A DNA stretch of 64,000 bases. Origin: an uncultured Selenomonadales bacterium. Its GTDB lineage: Bacteria; Bacillota; Clostridia; Christensenellales; QALW01. Location: positions 47,501 through 111,500 of the forward strand of contig CAJKLB010000002.1 of NCBI GenBank assembly GCA_905200615.1. Direction: 5' to 3'. The first letter of the stretch is position 1; each line of letters opens with the position of its first letter. Positions 1 through 9,240 of the stretch are shown here, piece by piece. The position numbers were made by a program, and so were the translations under genes. The notes beneath the pieces are model-generated. The model saw only the letters and a program-made list of their open reading frames with translations, was not told the DNA's origin and searched no databases.

Positions 1-2
1 GT

Positions 3-1115
3 ATGCACGGAAGCATCGCGGAAATGAAAAAAATTGTTGATCAGTACGGATATAAGCTGATGTTCTTCAGGTATTTGTTTGATTTTATGTTTGATATTGT
101 GGTTGATACGGGATCCATTATTCTTGCTGTATATAAAACTTTAGTGGCGCGTAATATGCTGTTGGGCGATTGCTTTGTAATAATCAATTCCGTAACGAAT
201 ATGTCATACAGTATAAATTATATGGGTGATATTGCATTTATGTTGGACGAAAATTCGCTTTATATTGATAATCTCCGTGATTTTTTGGAATATAAGGTGA
301 AAATATCGGAAAAGGAAACGGCCTCGGACGTTTCGACATTTCAATCGCTTACACTTCATAATATGAGTTTTCAATACGAGGGGCAAAACGGTTATACGCT
401 GAAAAATATTAATTTTACGGTTCATGCAGGGGAAAAAGTTGTAATCGTTGGGCATAACGGCGCCGGAAAGACTACGCTGATTAAACTTCTGCTTCGGCTG
501 TATGATCCCAATGAAGGAGAAATATTGCTTAACGGTGAGAATATAAAAAACTATCGTCTGTCATCTTACCGTAATTTGTTTGGAACGGTGTTTCAGGATT
601 ATCAGCTGTTTGCCGTAAGCGTAGCCGAAAATGTAATGCTGCGGGGAAATCTTACCCAAGCGGATCGGCAAACGGTACAGGAGTCGCTTGTAAAAGCCGG
701 TATATATGACAAAATTACCGCTTTGCCCAATGGAATGGACTCTGTTGTAACAAAGGAGTTTGATGATAAAGGCGCGATGTTTTCAGGCGGAGAGGCACAG
801 AAAATTTCAATTGCCAGAATTTTTGCCGGTAACAGCACAATTGTGATTATGGATGAACCCACTTCGGCGCTTGATCCAATAGCGGAACAGGAAATGTATA
901 AAAATATGTTTGAGGCCTGCAAGGATAAAACGGTTATATTTATCTCCCACAGGCTTTCGAGCGCGGCAGCGGCGGATCGGGTTTATTTGTTTGAAAACGG
1001 TGAAATCATCGAGCAGGGAACGCATGAAGAACTGCTTTCACTGAACGCAAAATACGCAGATATGTGGCATAAACAGGCAGATGCCTATCGTGCTGAAACG
1101 GAGGACGGCATATGA
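3..1115 (+). CDS. ABC exporter ATP-binding/permease protein, 5'-truncated
   Basis: C-terminal part of an exporter-type ABC half-transporter; the reading frame runs off the window start, so the first membrane helices are missing (370 residues remain against about 600 for the family). The remaining N-terminal part is hydrophobic membrane-domain sequence. The nucleotide-binding domain follows with Walker A GHNGAGKTT near residue 149, signature FSGGEAQ near 262, Walker B IVIMDEP and the H-loop ISHR. Its stop overlaps the ATG of the next, paralogous half-transporter by 4 bases (ATGA), so the two are probably translated together as a heterodimer. The exported substrate cannot be told. Confidence 0.9.
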   Translation: MHGSIAEMKKIVDQYGYKLMFFRYLFDFMFDIVVDTGSIILAVYKTLVARNMLLGDCFVIINSVTNMSYSINYMGDIAFMLDENSLYIDNLRDFLEYKVKISEKETASDVSTFQSLTLHNMSFQYEGQNGYTLKNINFTVHAGEKVVIVGHNGAGKTTLIKLLLRLYDPNEGEILLNGENIKNYRLSSYRNLFGTVFQDYQLFAVSVAENVMLRGNLTQADRQTVQESLVKAGIYDKITALPNGMDSVVTKEFDDKGAMFSGGEAQKISIARIFAGNSTIVIMDEPTSALDPIAEQEMYKNMFEACKDKTVIFISHRLSSAAAADRVYLFENGEIIEQGTHEELLSLNAKYADMWHKQADAYRAETEDGI

Positions 1116-2917
1116 AAGAAGAAAAAGCAAAAAAGCACGGGGCGATTCTTGTTATTAAGAATATTTGGTTTATGATGAAGTATACCTTTCATTATACGCC
1201 TACTTATATCCTTGTTACGCTTGTTGAAGCGTTCGGACGCGGCGCTTGGCATATCATCGGCATTCTTTTTATAAAATATTTGTTTGATGCCGTTGAAGCC
1301 GGTATCGATTTTTATCGTATTTTATTCTGGGTATTCCTTGTGGCTGTGTATAATTCGGCCTTTGAAATTTTTAATAAATGGAGACTTCATGTATACGTAC
1401 CCAAAGTCTCACTGATTTTGCATGAGGGAATCCAAGGGGAGCTCTATCAAAAGGCCAAGGAACTTGATCAAAGCTGCTATGATGATCCTGAGTTTTACAA
1501 CGATTTTATCTGGGCGATCAGAGAATCGGATTCTCGTACGGTTCAGATTATGGAGAATATCAGTATTTTTATTAACCGTGTTGTGTCCAGTGCCGTCATC
1601 TTAGGTGTGCTTGCGTCCATAGACTGGATTGTTGCGGTTGTATTGCTTATTTCGGTATCCTTAGGCTTTTTGATTAAAATTAAACTGAATAAAATCAATT
1701 ACGAAAAAAGTTTGGAAATGAATCCGATTGATCGGAAGCTTGCGTATGTGGAAAGAGTATTTTATCTTCAGGATTATGTCAAGGAGTTACGGCAGGGCGG
1801 CATTGCTGCGTATCTGAGAGGGAAATACCAAAAAAACACGGAGGATAAGATTCTCTGTATAAAAAAATATACAGGTAAGATTTTTGCGTTTTCGCTGCTG
1901 TCCGCTATGCTTACCAATGTAGTTCCTTCTGTGGGTATCACCGCTTATTTGATTATTCGGTATATCGTTGATCCCGCACTTTCCTTAGGCGGCTTTTCCG
2001 CGAGCATTAACGCAAGCTTTAAGCTGTATTGGATAATCGATGATATCGGAAATTATCTGAAGCTCTTTCATGAGCATAGCCTTTATATCGAAAAGGTCAA
2101 AAAATTTATTGAGTATACGCCAAAAATCACCGGGATAGAAACACAAGTACCGCCATTTGAAATATTGACAATTAAAAATCTGGATTTCTCGTATCCGTTT
2201 GCAAAAGACCAAAAGAAAACATTATCGAATGTCAGCCTTGAAATCAAAAAAGGAGAAAAAGTGGCTTTTGTCGGTTATAACGGTGCGGGGAAAACAACGC
2301 TCATCAAGCTGCTGATGCGATTGTATGACTGTACGGGCGGTGAAATTCTCTATAACGGACGCAACATCAACGCGTTTGCGCCTCAACAATATCGGGAGCA
2401 TATCGGTGCTGTATTTCAGGATTACAGAATCTTTGCGGCCACTGTAGCCGAAAATGTGATGGGCGGCGAATATACCCAGGCAAATAAGGATGCGGTCATG
2501 CATGCACTCCATGCCGCTTCGTTTGATGATAAGCTGGCCAGTCTTTCCAACGGGATTCATTCGCAGCTTACCACTGAATTCAGTGAGGACGGGGTGGGGC
2601 TTTCGGGGGGAGAAGCACAAAAGATTGCCATTGCCCGTGTTTTCGCAAAACCGTTTGAACTGCTGATTATGGATGAGCCGTCCAGTGCCCTTGATCCGAT
2701 TGCCGAATATAAACTGAATCAATCCATTATAAGAAATGCGGAAAATAAGACAGTGATTTTTATCTCGCACCGTTTATCTACTACCCGTATGGCAGACAGA
2801 ATTTATATGTTTGCCGATGGACAGGTGATAGAGCAGGGGTCTCACGATGAGCTGATGAAGCAAAACGGAAAATATGCGCAGATGTATCGGGTACAGGCGA
2901 AAAAATACAGAGTGTAA
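1112..2917 (+). CDS. ABC exporter ATP-binding/permease protein
   Basis: Full-length (601 residues) ABC half-transporter with an N-terminal six-helix-type membrane domain followed by an ATPase domain. Motifs seen: Walker A GYNGAGKTT near residue 388, signature LSGGEAQ, Walker B LLIMDEP, and ISHR as the H-loop. It overlaps the upstream half-transporter by 4 bases, which supports a heterodimeric export complex in the cytoplasmic membrane. Such pairs export peptides, drugs or lipids; nothing beside them (no precursor peptide, peptidase or modification enzyme) identifies the cargo. No clear terminator follows directly. Confidence 0.92.
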   Translation: MKEEKAKKHGAILVIKNIWFMMKYTFHYTPTYILVTLVEAFGRGAWHIIGILFIKYLFDAVEAGIDFYRILFWVFLVAVYNSAFEIFNKWRLHVYVPKVSLILHEGIQGELYQKAKELDQSCYDDPEFYNDFIWAIRESDSRTVQIMENISIFINRVVSSAVILGVLASIDWIVAVVLLISVSLGFLIKIKLNKINYEKSLEMNPIDRKLAYVERVFYLQDYVKELRQGGIAAYLRGKYQKNTEDKILCIKKYTGKIFAFSLLSAMLTNVVPSVGITAYLIIRYIVDPALSLGGFSASINASFKLYWIIDDIGNYLKLFHEHSLYIEKVKKFIEYTPKITGIETQVPPFEILTIKNLDFSYPFAKDQKKTLSNVSLEIKKGEKVAFVGYNGAGKTTLIKLLMRLYDCTGGEILYNGRNINAFAPQQYREHIGAVFQDYRIFAATVAENVMGGEYTQANKDAVMHALHAASFDDKLASLSNGIHSQLTTEFSEDGVGLSGGEAQKIAIARVFAKPFELLIMDEPSSALDPIAEYKLNQSIIRNAENKTVIFISHRLSTTRMADRIYMFADGQVIEQGSHDELMKQNGKYAQMYRVQAKKYRV

Positions 2918-3312
2918 GGGGCATCTTTCCGCCGAAATGGCACGCAAAAAACTTGTTTTGTACAGATTGTGTGAAAAGATGTCCTTTTTATGACGATGCC
3001 GAAAGCTGCTTTTTCCTCAAGAGAAAGACTCTTTTCCAGGAGCATGAAGAAGATATCATCCGTTATTGCCCCGCGGTGTTATTTCAGCATAAAATGATTT
3101 TATCATCATTTCAGACTTGCTGCCGGCTGTCTTTTTCACGAAATCGCGTCAATATAAAAACTGCGAGGGTGTCGAGAAAGCCAACACTCTCTTGGTCGGG
3201 GATGAAGATTGTTTGAAAATCGTTGATTTTGGGACTGCACTCTATCTTCGCCAATACCCCCTATTGAAAATCCACTTATCAAGCGTTTTTTCTCTTATAA
3301 GGAATTTTGCCA
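2918..3312. other. Intergenic stretch with decayed sequence
   Basis: No gene is supported here. A short open frame (2953-3216) with several cysteines has no ribosome binding site and no recognisable family. Bases 3165-3191 form an imperfect hairpin (GAGGGTGT pairing with ACACTCTC) that resembles short dispersed palindromic repeats of Clostridia. The stretch is probably decayed intergenic DNA. Confidence 0.4.
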
Positions 3313-3343
3313 CCGGAAAAACAAAATGCGGCTGAATGCCGCA
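3313..3343 (-). terminator. Candidate terminator of the URO-D gene (distal)
   Basis: On the minus strand TGCGGC, loop, GCCGCA is followed by ATTTTGTTTTT. It lies downstream of the URO-D gene that ends at 3418 and of a stronger stem at 3377-3412. Confidence 0.5.
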
Positions 3344-3376
3344 AAAAAATCAAATTTTAAGTTTGCCTACAGTTTG

Positions 3377-3412
3377 AACCTGCTTTTACCTAAAGATCGG
3401 TAAAAGCAGGTT
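3377..3412 (-). terminator. Strong hairpin after URO-D gene
   Basis: Perfect 14-bp stem (3377-3390 with 3399-3412) with an 8-base loop, starting 5 bases beyond the stop of the minus-strand URO-D gene. No long U-tract follows on either strand, so it may act as a 3'-end stabiliser or a weak terminator together with the stem at 3313-3343. Confidence 0.6.
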
Positions 3413-3417
3413 TGTTA

Positions 3418-4536
3418 TCATATACGCATGAGTTCTTTGATTTTATCAATACGTCTTTGTGTTTCGTCAAAATCTTCTTTTGTCCATCGTTCGGGATGTT
3501 CAAATTTTTCCTTAGAGGTGGGGGTAACGCCGTTTACCGACCAGCGGACATTTAATCCGTGATCCCGCACATAACGAATTTGTTCGGGCATATCTTCATA
3601 GTTTACACTCAATAACAGTTCAATTTTTTTATCTACGCCTGCTTCGTGTAAATCTTTTGCGGTGAGCTGGGACGCATTGATGGCAACGATTCCTTCGGTC
3701 TGGCTGAGTTCTTTTGCCAAATGACGGAAGTCGCCGCAGGAATGAATTGTGATTTCACCTAATTCCTCATAAATCTTTTTTAGATACGGAACGTAAAACT
3801 CACGGTAAAAATCAGGGGAAACCATCACTAAGCTGTCAGCGGACACCGCTGCTCCGTTTTTTGGGGGAAGCCATCCTTGCGGAAAAAGATGGGTTCCCAT
3901 AAAAGCATCGCCTAAAATTTCTTTTTGTTTTTTCCACAACAGAATAAATGCATCTGTAATTTTAGATAGGAGCGAATGATATACATCAGGATCTTCATAT
4001 GCGGATATGAACATGTCATCATAACTCCACATCTGAGCGCAGGAATCAAACGGGCCTTGCATATCGCAGACGGAAATGGGAATTCTGCCTTCTGTTTGCT
4101 CATACAAATACGCTGCGGTGTCAAGCCAGCGCTGCGCAACCGAGCCCGGAGTAATTTTTGGGTTCGGAAGAGCTTCGGCGTCCTCGGAGGAGTGAATCAG
4201 TTTTTCTGCGGTGGTTTCAATTCCCACACGGATTTCCTTTGCTCCGAACATGGAGGGAATAGTAGCATGATTCAATCCGGGAAAAATATAGGGGATCGTA
4301 TCATCATCAAAACGATACATCATTAAAAAAGCATCCAAATAAACTTCCAGCCGTTCTTTGGGAGGATGATTAATATTATAAGGATTGAAATACGGAAAAG
4401 CAAGGCAAAAAGGGTAACGATCTTTCGGTGTTTTTCCGCTGTCAAGATCTAAAAAACGCTGCTTGCTTTTTTGCAGTCGGTCGGAAGAATAGAGCTCATA
4501 GATTTTATCTAACTTTTGTTTTACGGTATCGTTCAT
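3418..4536 (-). CDS. Uroporphyrinogen decarboxylase-superfamily methyltransferase-like protein
   Basis: 372 residues of the URO-D superfamily, which contains heme-pathway decarboxylase and corrinoid-linked methyltransferases such as MtaA, MtbA and CmuA. The IHSCGD segment near residue 270 matches the His-x-Cys zinc-site motif of methyltransferase members. The gene stands alone, with no heme genes beside it, so a corrinoid or methyl-transfer role is more likely than heme synthesis. The start has an AAAGGCGG-like site. Four further URO-D paralogues occur in the corrinoid locus at 22741-27000; this copy may feed the same system. Its substrate is unknown. Confidence 0.85.
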   Translation of the reverse strand: MNDTVKQKLDKIYELYSSDRLQKSKQRFLDLDSGKTPKDRYPFCLAFPYFNPYNINHPPKERLEVYLDAFLMMYRFDDDTIPYIFPGLNHATIPSMFGAKEIRVGIETTAEKLIHSSEDAEALPNPKITPGSVAQRWLDTAAYLYEQTEGRIPISVCDMQGPFDSCAQMWSYDDMFISAYEDPDVYHSLLSKITDAFILLWKKQKEILGDAFMGTHLFPQGWLPPKNGAAVSADSLVMVSPDFYREFYVPYLKKIYEELGEITIHSCGDFRHLAKELSQTEGIVAINASQLTAKDLHEAGVDKKIELLLSVNYEDMPEQIRYVRDHGLNVRWSVNGVTPTSKEKFEHPERWTKEDFDETQRRIDKIKELMRI

Positions 4537-4557
4537 AGGAAATACCGCCTTTCTAAA

Positions 4558-4586
4558 AAAATAAAGTAAGCTTTACGTACTATCAA
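4558..4586 (-). promoter_or_regulatory. Candidate promoter of the isolated URO-D gene
   Basis: Read on the minus strand: TTGATA (4581-4586), 17-base spacer, TATTTT (4558-4563), then the ribosome site and ATG at 4536. Only moderate agreement with a sigma-A promoter. Confidence 0.4.
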
Positions 4587-5251
4587 TAATAGTAACATAG
4601 AGTAATGGAAAAATCAATCATAAAAATAACGTTCACGAATATTTCCTATTGTAAAAAGCGGATACGTTTTTGAAGGAAAAGTTGTTTGCCCAAAAATCAA
4701 AAAGTTCAGGACTGCGCTCTGCTTACCGAAGATTTTTTAAAAGGCTGATGGAGGCGGGCTTTTAGGCTGCAAAGTGTTTTTATCGTTTTTGCCCGCGGGG
4801 AATTTTTGACTCATCGCTGTAAAGTAAGTTTATAGACGGTGTATAATGTTTTGACTATATTCAACAAATTGCGGAGAACAAAGAAGGGGTTTCTAACATC
4901 TGAAAAAATAAAGCTCCGGCAGACAAGCCAGCGGGGGTGTTGCGGAAGGCAAAAATACATTTTATTTGCACACGCTGATTTATTCAATAATGACCTATTC
5001 TCTGTTGAATCATGGAAATATAAAAAATACAGAGTTCTGCGTTAGTTTGCAGGAGAGTGTCAGGTCATTTCATGAATTTAAAGATACTTTCTTGTCTGTT
5101 GTTTGATTATATTTTTGTATTTTTGAATGTTTGGGTGAATGAACGGCAACCACAAAAGATTAAAAGATATAGTATAAATTATAAATTTTAACATAAATAG
5201 AAGAATTGACGGTGTCTATATTTTGTTAGTTTCTTGATGTGCTTTTTTAGA
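4587..5251. other. Intergenic, no gene seen
   Basis: About 660 bases between the minus-strand URO-D gene and the glmM promoter. The open frame at 4839-5045 has no start signal or recognisable family. The second half is very AT-rich. Bases around 4708-4735 weakly resemble 3232-3260 (both contain GGACTGC-CTCT), perhaps relics of one repeat. Nothing functional is evident. Confidence 0.4.
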
Positions 5252-5280
5252 TTGCTTGCGCAATAAAATTATGGTATACT
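5252..5280 (+). promoter_or_regulatory. glmM promoter
   Basis: TTGCTT (5252-5257), 17-base spacer, TATACT (5275-5280), 54 bases ahead of the glmM start. Confidence 0.55.
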
Positions 5281-5333
5281 GATGAAAATATAAAGAATAT
5301 AATACAGTAAATAATTATGCAGGAGATTTAATT

Positions 5334-6686
5334 ATGGCCAGATTGTTCGGAACCGATGGGGTACGCGGAATTGCAAACAGTGAGTTGACTCCGGAACTTG
5401 CTTTTAAACTGGGCAAAGCCGGAGCTACCGTCTTGACAAGTGAAATTCATAAACCCAAAATACTTGTTGCAAGGGATCCTCGCATTTCCGGCAGTATGCT
5501 GGAAGCGGCACTGATTGCCGGAATTATGAGTGTAGGCGCCGATGCGTTGATCGCCGGGGTTATTCCCACGCCGGCAGTTGCTTTTTTAACTCGTTATTAT
5601 ACCGCTGACGCCGGAGTTATGATCTCCGCGTCTCATAATTCGGTGGAGTTTAACGGAATTAAATTTTTTGATTGCCGCGGATTTAAACTTCCCGATGCGG
5701 TAGAGGATCAAATTGAAGGTTTGATTGCTTCAGATGAAATGCCATGTCCTACGGGAACAGACATCGGACGGCGTATTCCCATAAAAAGCGCTGTGCGTGA
5801 TTATATGGATTTTTTGCTTTCCACGATAGACGTTCGTTTGGACGGTATAAAAATTGTGGTGGACTGCGCCAACGGAGCGGCAAGTGATATTGCACCAAGA
5901 CTTTTTGAGGAACTTGGGGCGGAAGTGTTTCCGTATTATTTTATGCCTGACGGCACGGATATCAATAAAAATTGCGGTTCTACCCATCCTGAACGCATTT
6001 TTGAGCTGGTGCGTGAAACCGGGGCGGACATCGGTCTTGCTTTTGACGGAGACGCTGACAGACTGATTGCCTGTGATGAGCGAGGCGTTGAAATTGACGG
6101 CGATCATATTCTGGCTATTTGCGGAGGTATGCTGAAAAAGGAAGGGCGTTTGCAAAAGAATACCATAGTAGGAACCGTAATGAGTAATATGGGACTGGAG
6201 TTGTTTGCCCGTAAAAACAGTATTCTTTTTGAAAAAACCGCGGTAGGCGATCGCTATGTTCTGGAAAAAATGCTGGAGAGTAATTACAGTATCGGTGGAG
6301 AGAAAAGCGGACACATCATTTTTTTGGAGCATAATACCACCGGCGACGGTATTTTAACGGCGCTGCAGTTGCTGCGGGCAAAAGTGACGGAAAAAAAAGA
6401 AATGAGCGAACTGGCTGCCGTCATGCAGAATTTGCCGCAAATTTTAGTCAATATTAAAGTAGACAACAGCAAAAAAACACTGTATAAAACCGATGCCAAT
6501 ATTTTGGCCCAAATAAACAGGGCAGATCAGATTTTATCCGGCAGAGGCCGTACGTTGATTCGTGCCAGCGGTACCGAACCGTTGATCCGGGTAATGCTTG
6601 AAGGAAATGATATTCAAGAGATCAACACGCTGGCGATAGCCATAGCTAAAGCGATAGAAACTGCGTGTGACGGAAAAATTTTATAA
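5334..6686 (+). CDS. glmM: Phosphoglucosamine mutase
   Basis: Interconverts glucosamine-6-phosphate and glucosamine-1-phosphate, supplying UDP-GlcNAc for the cell wall. At 450 residues it has the usual length and starts with the typical RLFGTDGVRG. The catalytic phosphoserine lies in ISASHN (Ser100) and the Mg-binding loop is DGDADR near residue 240; a C-terminal RASGTEP phosphate-binding loop is present. AGGAGA precedes the ATG at a good distance. It is monocistronic, with its own promoter and a strong terminator. Confidence 0.97.
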   Translation: MARLFGTDGVRGIANSELTPELAFKLGKAGATVLTSEIHKPKILVARDPRISGSMLEAALIAGIMSVGADALIAGVIPTPAVAFLTRYYTADAGVMISASHNSVEFNGIKFFDCRGFKLPDAVEDQIEGLIASDEMPCPTGTDIGRRIPIKSAVRDYMDFLLSTIDVRLDGIKIVVDCANGAASDIAPRLFEELGAEVFPYYFMPDGTDINKNCGSTHPERIFELVRETGADIGLAFDGDADRLIACDERGVEIDGDHILAICGGMLKKEGRLQKNTIVGTVMSNMGLELFARKNSILFEKTAVGDRYVLEKMLESNYSIGGEKSGHIIFLEHNTTGDGILTALQLLRAKVTEKKEMSELAAVMQNLPQILVNIKVDNSKKTLYKTDANILAQINRADQILSGRGRTLIRASGTEPLIRVMLEGNDIQEINTLAIAIAKAIETACDGKIL

Positions 6687-6715
6687 TATTTGCTGTTCCT
6701 TTTGTATTTTTGTTG

Positions 6716-6753
6716 AAAACCCTGTTTGGGCGTACTGTCAAACAGGGTTTTTT
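6716..6753 (+). terminator. glmM terminator
   Basis: AAACCCTGTTTG (6717-6728) pairs perfectly with CAAACAGGGTTT (6739-6750) and runs into a T-tract; 30 bases after the glmM stop. Confidence 0.93.
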
Positions 6754-7069
6754 CTATGATGAAAAGACCAGCTTGTTTCAAGGAGGATTTTATCGATAAT
6801 ATTGAAAAAGAAAATGGGAAGAGCGGAAATCGGAATCAATTGCAAGAGAGTTTTACACAAGAATAAAGGTGACCAAGAGAAGGATATGAATTCGTTTCTG
6901 TGCCTATTTTGTTAAGCCAATCAGCGTTATAACGAATCCGCTGACGGGTGACTTGCAGTGGAAGGTTTTCACCTTAAAAGGTTCTTATACATTTATTTAA
7001 AGTTATGATGAAAAGATGAGAAAATTATAGATTGTTGCAGGGAACCCGTAAAAATAATGATTTTTTTAT
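6754..7069. other. Intergenic, no gene seen
   Basis: About 315 bases between the glmM terminator and the tRNA promoter. A ribosome-site-like AAGGAGG occurs near 6780, but it leads only into a short frame of about 40 codons with no recognisable family. Confidence 0.4.
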
Positions 7070-7097
7070 TGACAAGCTTTGTAGTTTATAATATAAT
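7070..7097 (+). promoter_or_regulatory. tRNA-Asp promoter
   Basis: Consensus TTGACA (7070-7075), 16-base spacer, TATAAT (7092-7097); the mature tRNA starts 20 bases later. Confidence 0.85.
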
Positions 7098-7116
7098 CAA
7101 TCTACCGTTTGTAAGA

Positions 7117-7193
7117 GGTCCAGTAGCTCAGATGGTTAGAGCGCTAGCCTGTCACGCTAGAGGTCGTGGGTTCGATCCCCATCTGGATCGCCA
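7117..7193 (+). tRNA. tRNA-Asp (GTC)
   Basis: 77-nt cloverleaf with acceptor GGTCCAG pairing with CTGGATC (one G-T pair), D-arm AGCTCAGATGGTTAGAGCG, anticodon loop CTGTCAC giving anticodon GTC, T-arm with GGTTCGATCC, and an encoded 3' CCA. It is a single tRNA unit with its own promoter and terminator. Confidence 0.97.
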
Positions 7194-7220
7194 GCCGATG
7201 CATTTGCATCGGCTTTTTTT
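7194..7220 (+). terminator. tRNA-Asp terminator
   Basis: GCCGATGC, loop ATTT, GCATCGGC, then seven T; begins directly after the tRNA CCA end. Confidence 0.93.
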
Positions 7221-7423
7221 ATAATTAAGAAACGTTGAATTGTTAGATGGCAGAATATAATATATGTCTATCGGCGGTTGTTTCGATAAAATTATTTATA
7301 ATATCGGGGGTGAGAAATATAAAACATTGATTATACGAATTTTTTGCGGAATTTTGTTTAACGGGAGAATTAAGAGCATTATTTTGCCGGTTTGCGCATA
7401 GCCTTTGACAGGGAGTGATAAAA

Positions 7424-7801
7424 ATGAAAAATCAAAAAAACATTTTTTTGGCTTTTTTAAAAGGCATTGCGGCCGCTGTTCTTGTTACCGGCGTTGGCAT
7501 TGCCCTGCTTGCGCTTTTTGTAAAAACAATTGACCTTACTTCTCCGCTTATAAGCGGATTGGCGATTGTGATTAAAGCATTGAGCGTCATTACGGGAACA
7601 GTTTTGGTGTGCCGGAGCATTCGGAAAAAAGGCGCTGTTTGCGGCGGTGTTATGGCTCTTATTTACTGGGGAATCTGTTTCGGCCTTGCCGCGCTTTCGG
7701 GATCGGATACTTCTTTTACGGTATATACCGTACTGGATATGGGACTTACAGTGTTGGCAGGTGTGTTTTCGGGAATCCTTGCGGTGAATTTGCTGAAATG
7801 A
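7424..7801 (+). CDS. TIGR04086-family small membrane protein
   Basis: 125 residues, four hydrophobic segments, and a Lys-rich N terminus followed at once by the first helix. It matches the TIGR04086 (YrzE-like) small membrane proteins of Clostridia in size, topology and location beside Sec genes; the family role is unknown. I chose ATG 7424 because GGGAG at 7411-7415 sits 8 bases before it; a GTG at 7415 would overlap that site. secD follows after a separate promoter. Confidence 0.75.
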   Translation: MKNQKNIFLAFLKGIAAAVLVTGVGIALLALFVKTIDLTSPLISGLAIVIKALSVITGTVLVCRSIRKKGAVCGGVMALIYWGICFGLAALSGSDTSFTVYTVLDMGLTVLAGVFSGILAVNLLK

Positions 7802-7871
7802 TTTAGAGGGGATCATGCGGCATCTTTGATAAAAAACAGCCAAAAAATTCTATTTATATTACACGTTGGTG

Positions 7872-7900
7872 TTGACGAATCGACGTTCCTAAGATATAAT
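7872..7900 (+). promoter_or_regulatory. Promoter of the secD-secF operon
   Basis: TTGACG (7872-7877), 17-base spacer, TATAAT (7895-7900), 73 bases before the secD start. Confidence 0.8.
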
Positions 7901-7973
7901 ATAAAAGATTTTTCACTGTGTATTTCTATACATTGTGATACGGAAGGTTTTTTTAGAGAAGGAGTTGCACCCA

Positions 7974-9239
7974 ATGAAGATAAAAAATCTTGTCAAGCTG
8001 ATATGCCTGCTGCTTGTGGTTGCTTTTTTTGCAACATGGGCTTTTGGCGGAATGAAGATTATTACCACCAGATTCAAACAGCTGGATACTGTTTTGCGTA
8101 AAGGGGCAGACATCGGAACCGAGCTGATTGCCGTATATACGATTGAGGCACCTGACGGCACAACGGATTTTGATGTTTCCGCGGCGGCCGATCGGGCTGC
8201 CGATGTTATGAGGGACAGGCTTAAAGCTGTAGGGTATGAAGGCTTTACCGTTACAAGAATGGATCATGATAAGGTGCGTATTTCACTTCCGGAAACCGGG
8301 ACGGTTTCCGGACTGGAGGATATTTTGGAAAACAACGGTTTGCTCCAAATTAAAAACGGCGAGAATGTTGTTTTTACCAATAAAGATGTAAAAAGCGCTC
8401 AGTTTTTAGGATATGATTATGATACACAAAAGTATTATACGGAAATTACTTTGAATAAAGAGGCTAAAGACACACTGAAAACCCTTACCTCTAACGGTGC
8501 CTATGATTTTGATATTACTCTTGATACGAATGTGGTTACCGCTGATTTTCAAGGTTCGGAAGCTGTCCGGAACGGAAAAATGCGGATAGGTTTTGCATCC
8601 ACCGCTTCTTCCGATGCCGTTTTGTTGGCCTATTGCGCGGATTCGGGAAATATGGAAGGAACGATAGAACTTTCGGAGGATTATTCCGTGTTGCTTCAAG
8701 GGAAAGCGGGATCCAATGCGGTGCTGAGTTTTGCTATCGCCGCGTTGGTGCTGTTTGTACTGGCGGTGGCTTATTTTATAGTGGCTTATCGTGGATTGGG
8801 ACTGGCGGCTGTTCTTTCTTCTTTTATTGCCGTATTGCTTCTGTATTTCTTTGCGGCAACTTTTACTTGGCTTCAGGTAGATATGGCCGCGGTTGTAGGA
8901 TTGGGTCTTTCCATTTTGCTGATACTGGATATGCATTCTTTAACACTTTCTCATATCAAAAAGCAATATGCTGCGGGGAAAAGCGTTGCGGACGCGGTTG
9001 ACGGGGGAACGGCAAACGCAAGAAAGACAATACTGTGGCTTTCTTTAGTACCGGTTGTTGCGGGGCTTGCCCTTTGGCTCTGCGGCGTTGAAACGGTTAG
9101 AAACTTTGGCATAGCGCTTTTCGGCGGCGGGGCACTTGCCGGACTTACCGCTGCATTTTTGATCAAAGCCATTCTTAAAATTTTTATGGGAATCGGTATG
9201 ACAAATACAAAAGTTCTCGGTCTTAAAAGGGGGGAGTAA
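7974..9239 (+). CDS. secD: Protein translocase subunit SecD
   Basis: Proton-motive-force-coupled accessory subunit of SecYEG export. From ATG 7974 (AAGGAG 9 bases upstream) the protein has 421 residues. It opens with a membrane helix, then an extracytoplasmic region, including ISLPETGTVSGLEDIL and a beta-rich P1 head shorter than in E. coli, then a block of five C-terminal helices with the family's conserved glycines (VVGLGLSILLILDM). secF starts one base after its stop. The open frame extends 13 codons further up, but no ribosome site supports that. Confidence 0.88.
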   Translation: MKIKNLVKLICLLLVVAFFATWAFGGMKIITTRFKQLDTVLRKGADIGTELIAVYTIEAPDGTTDFDVSAAADRAADVMRDRLKAVGYEGFTVTRMDHDKVRISLPETGTVSGLEDILENNGLLQIKNGENVVFTNKDVKSAQFLGYDYDTQKYYTEITLNKEAKDTLKTLTSNGAYDFDITLDTNVVTADFQGSEAVRNGKMRIGFASTASSDAVLLAYCADSGNMEGTIELSEDYSVLLQGKAGSNAVLSFAIAALVLFVLAVAYFIVAYRGLGLAAVLSSFIAVLLLYFFAATFTWLQVDMAAVVGLGLSILLILDMHSLTLSHIKKQYAAGKSVADAVDGGTANARKTILWLSLVPVVAGLALWLCGVETVRNFGIALFGGGALAGLTAAFLIKAILKIFMGIGMTNTKVLGLKRGE

Positions 9240-9240
9240 G

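Noticed and set aside
2953..3216. 87-codon open frame with several cysteines (CTDCVKRCPF)
   Set aside because: No ribosome binding site, no recognisable family, and it runs into a repeat-like hairpin; probably chance or decayed DNA.
4839..5045. 68-codon open frame upstream of glmM
   Set aside because: No start signal and composition unlike the coding regions around it.
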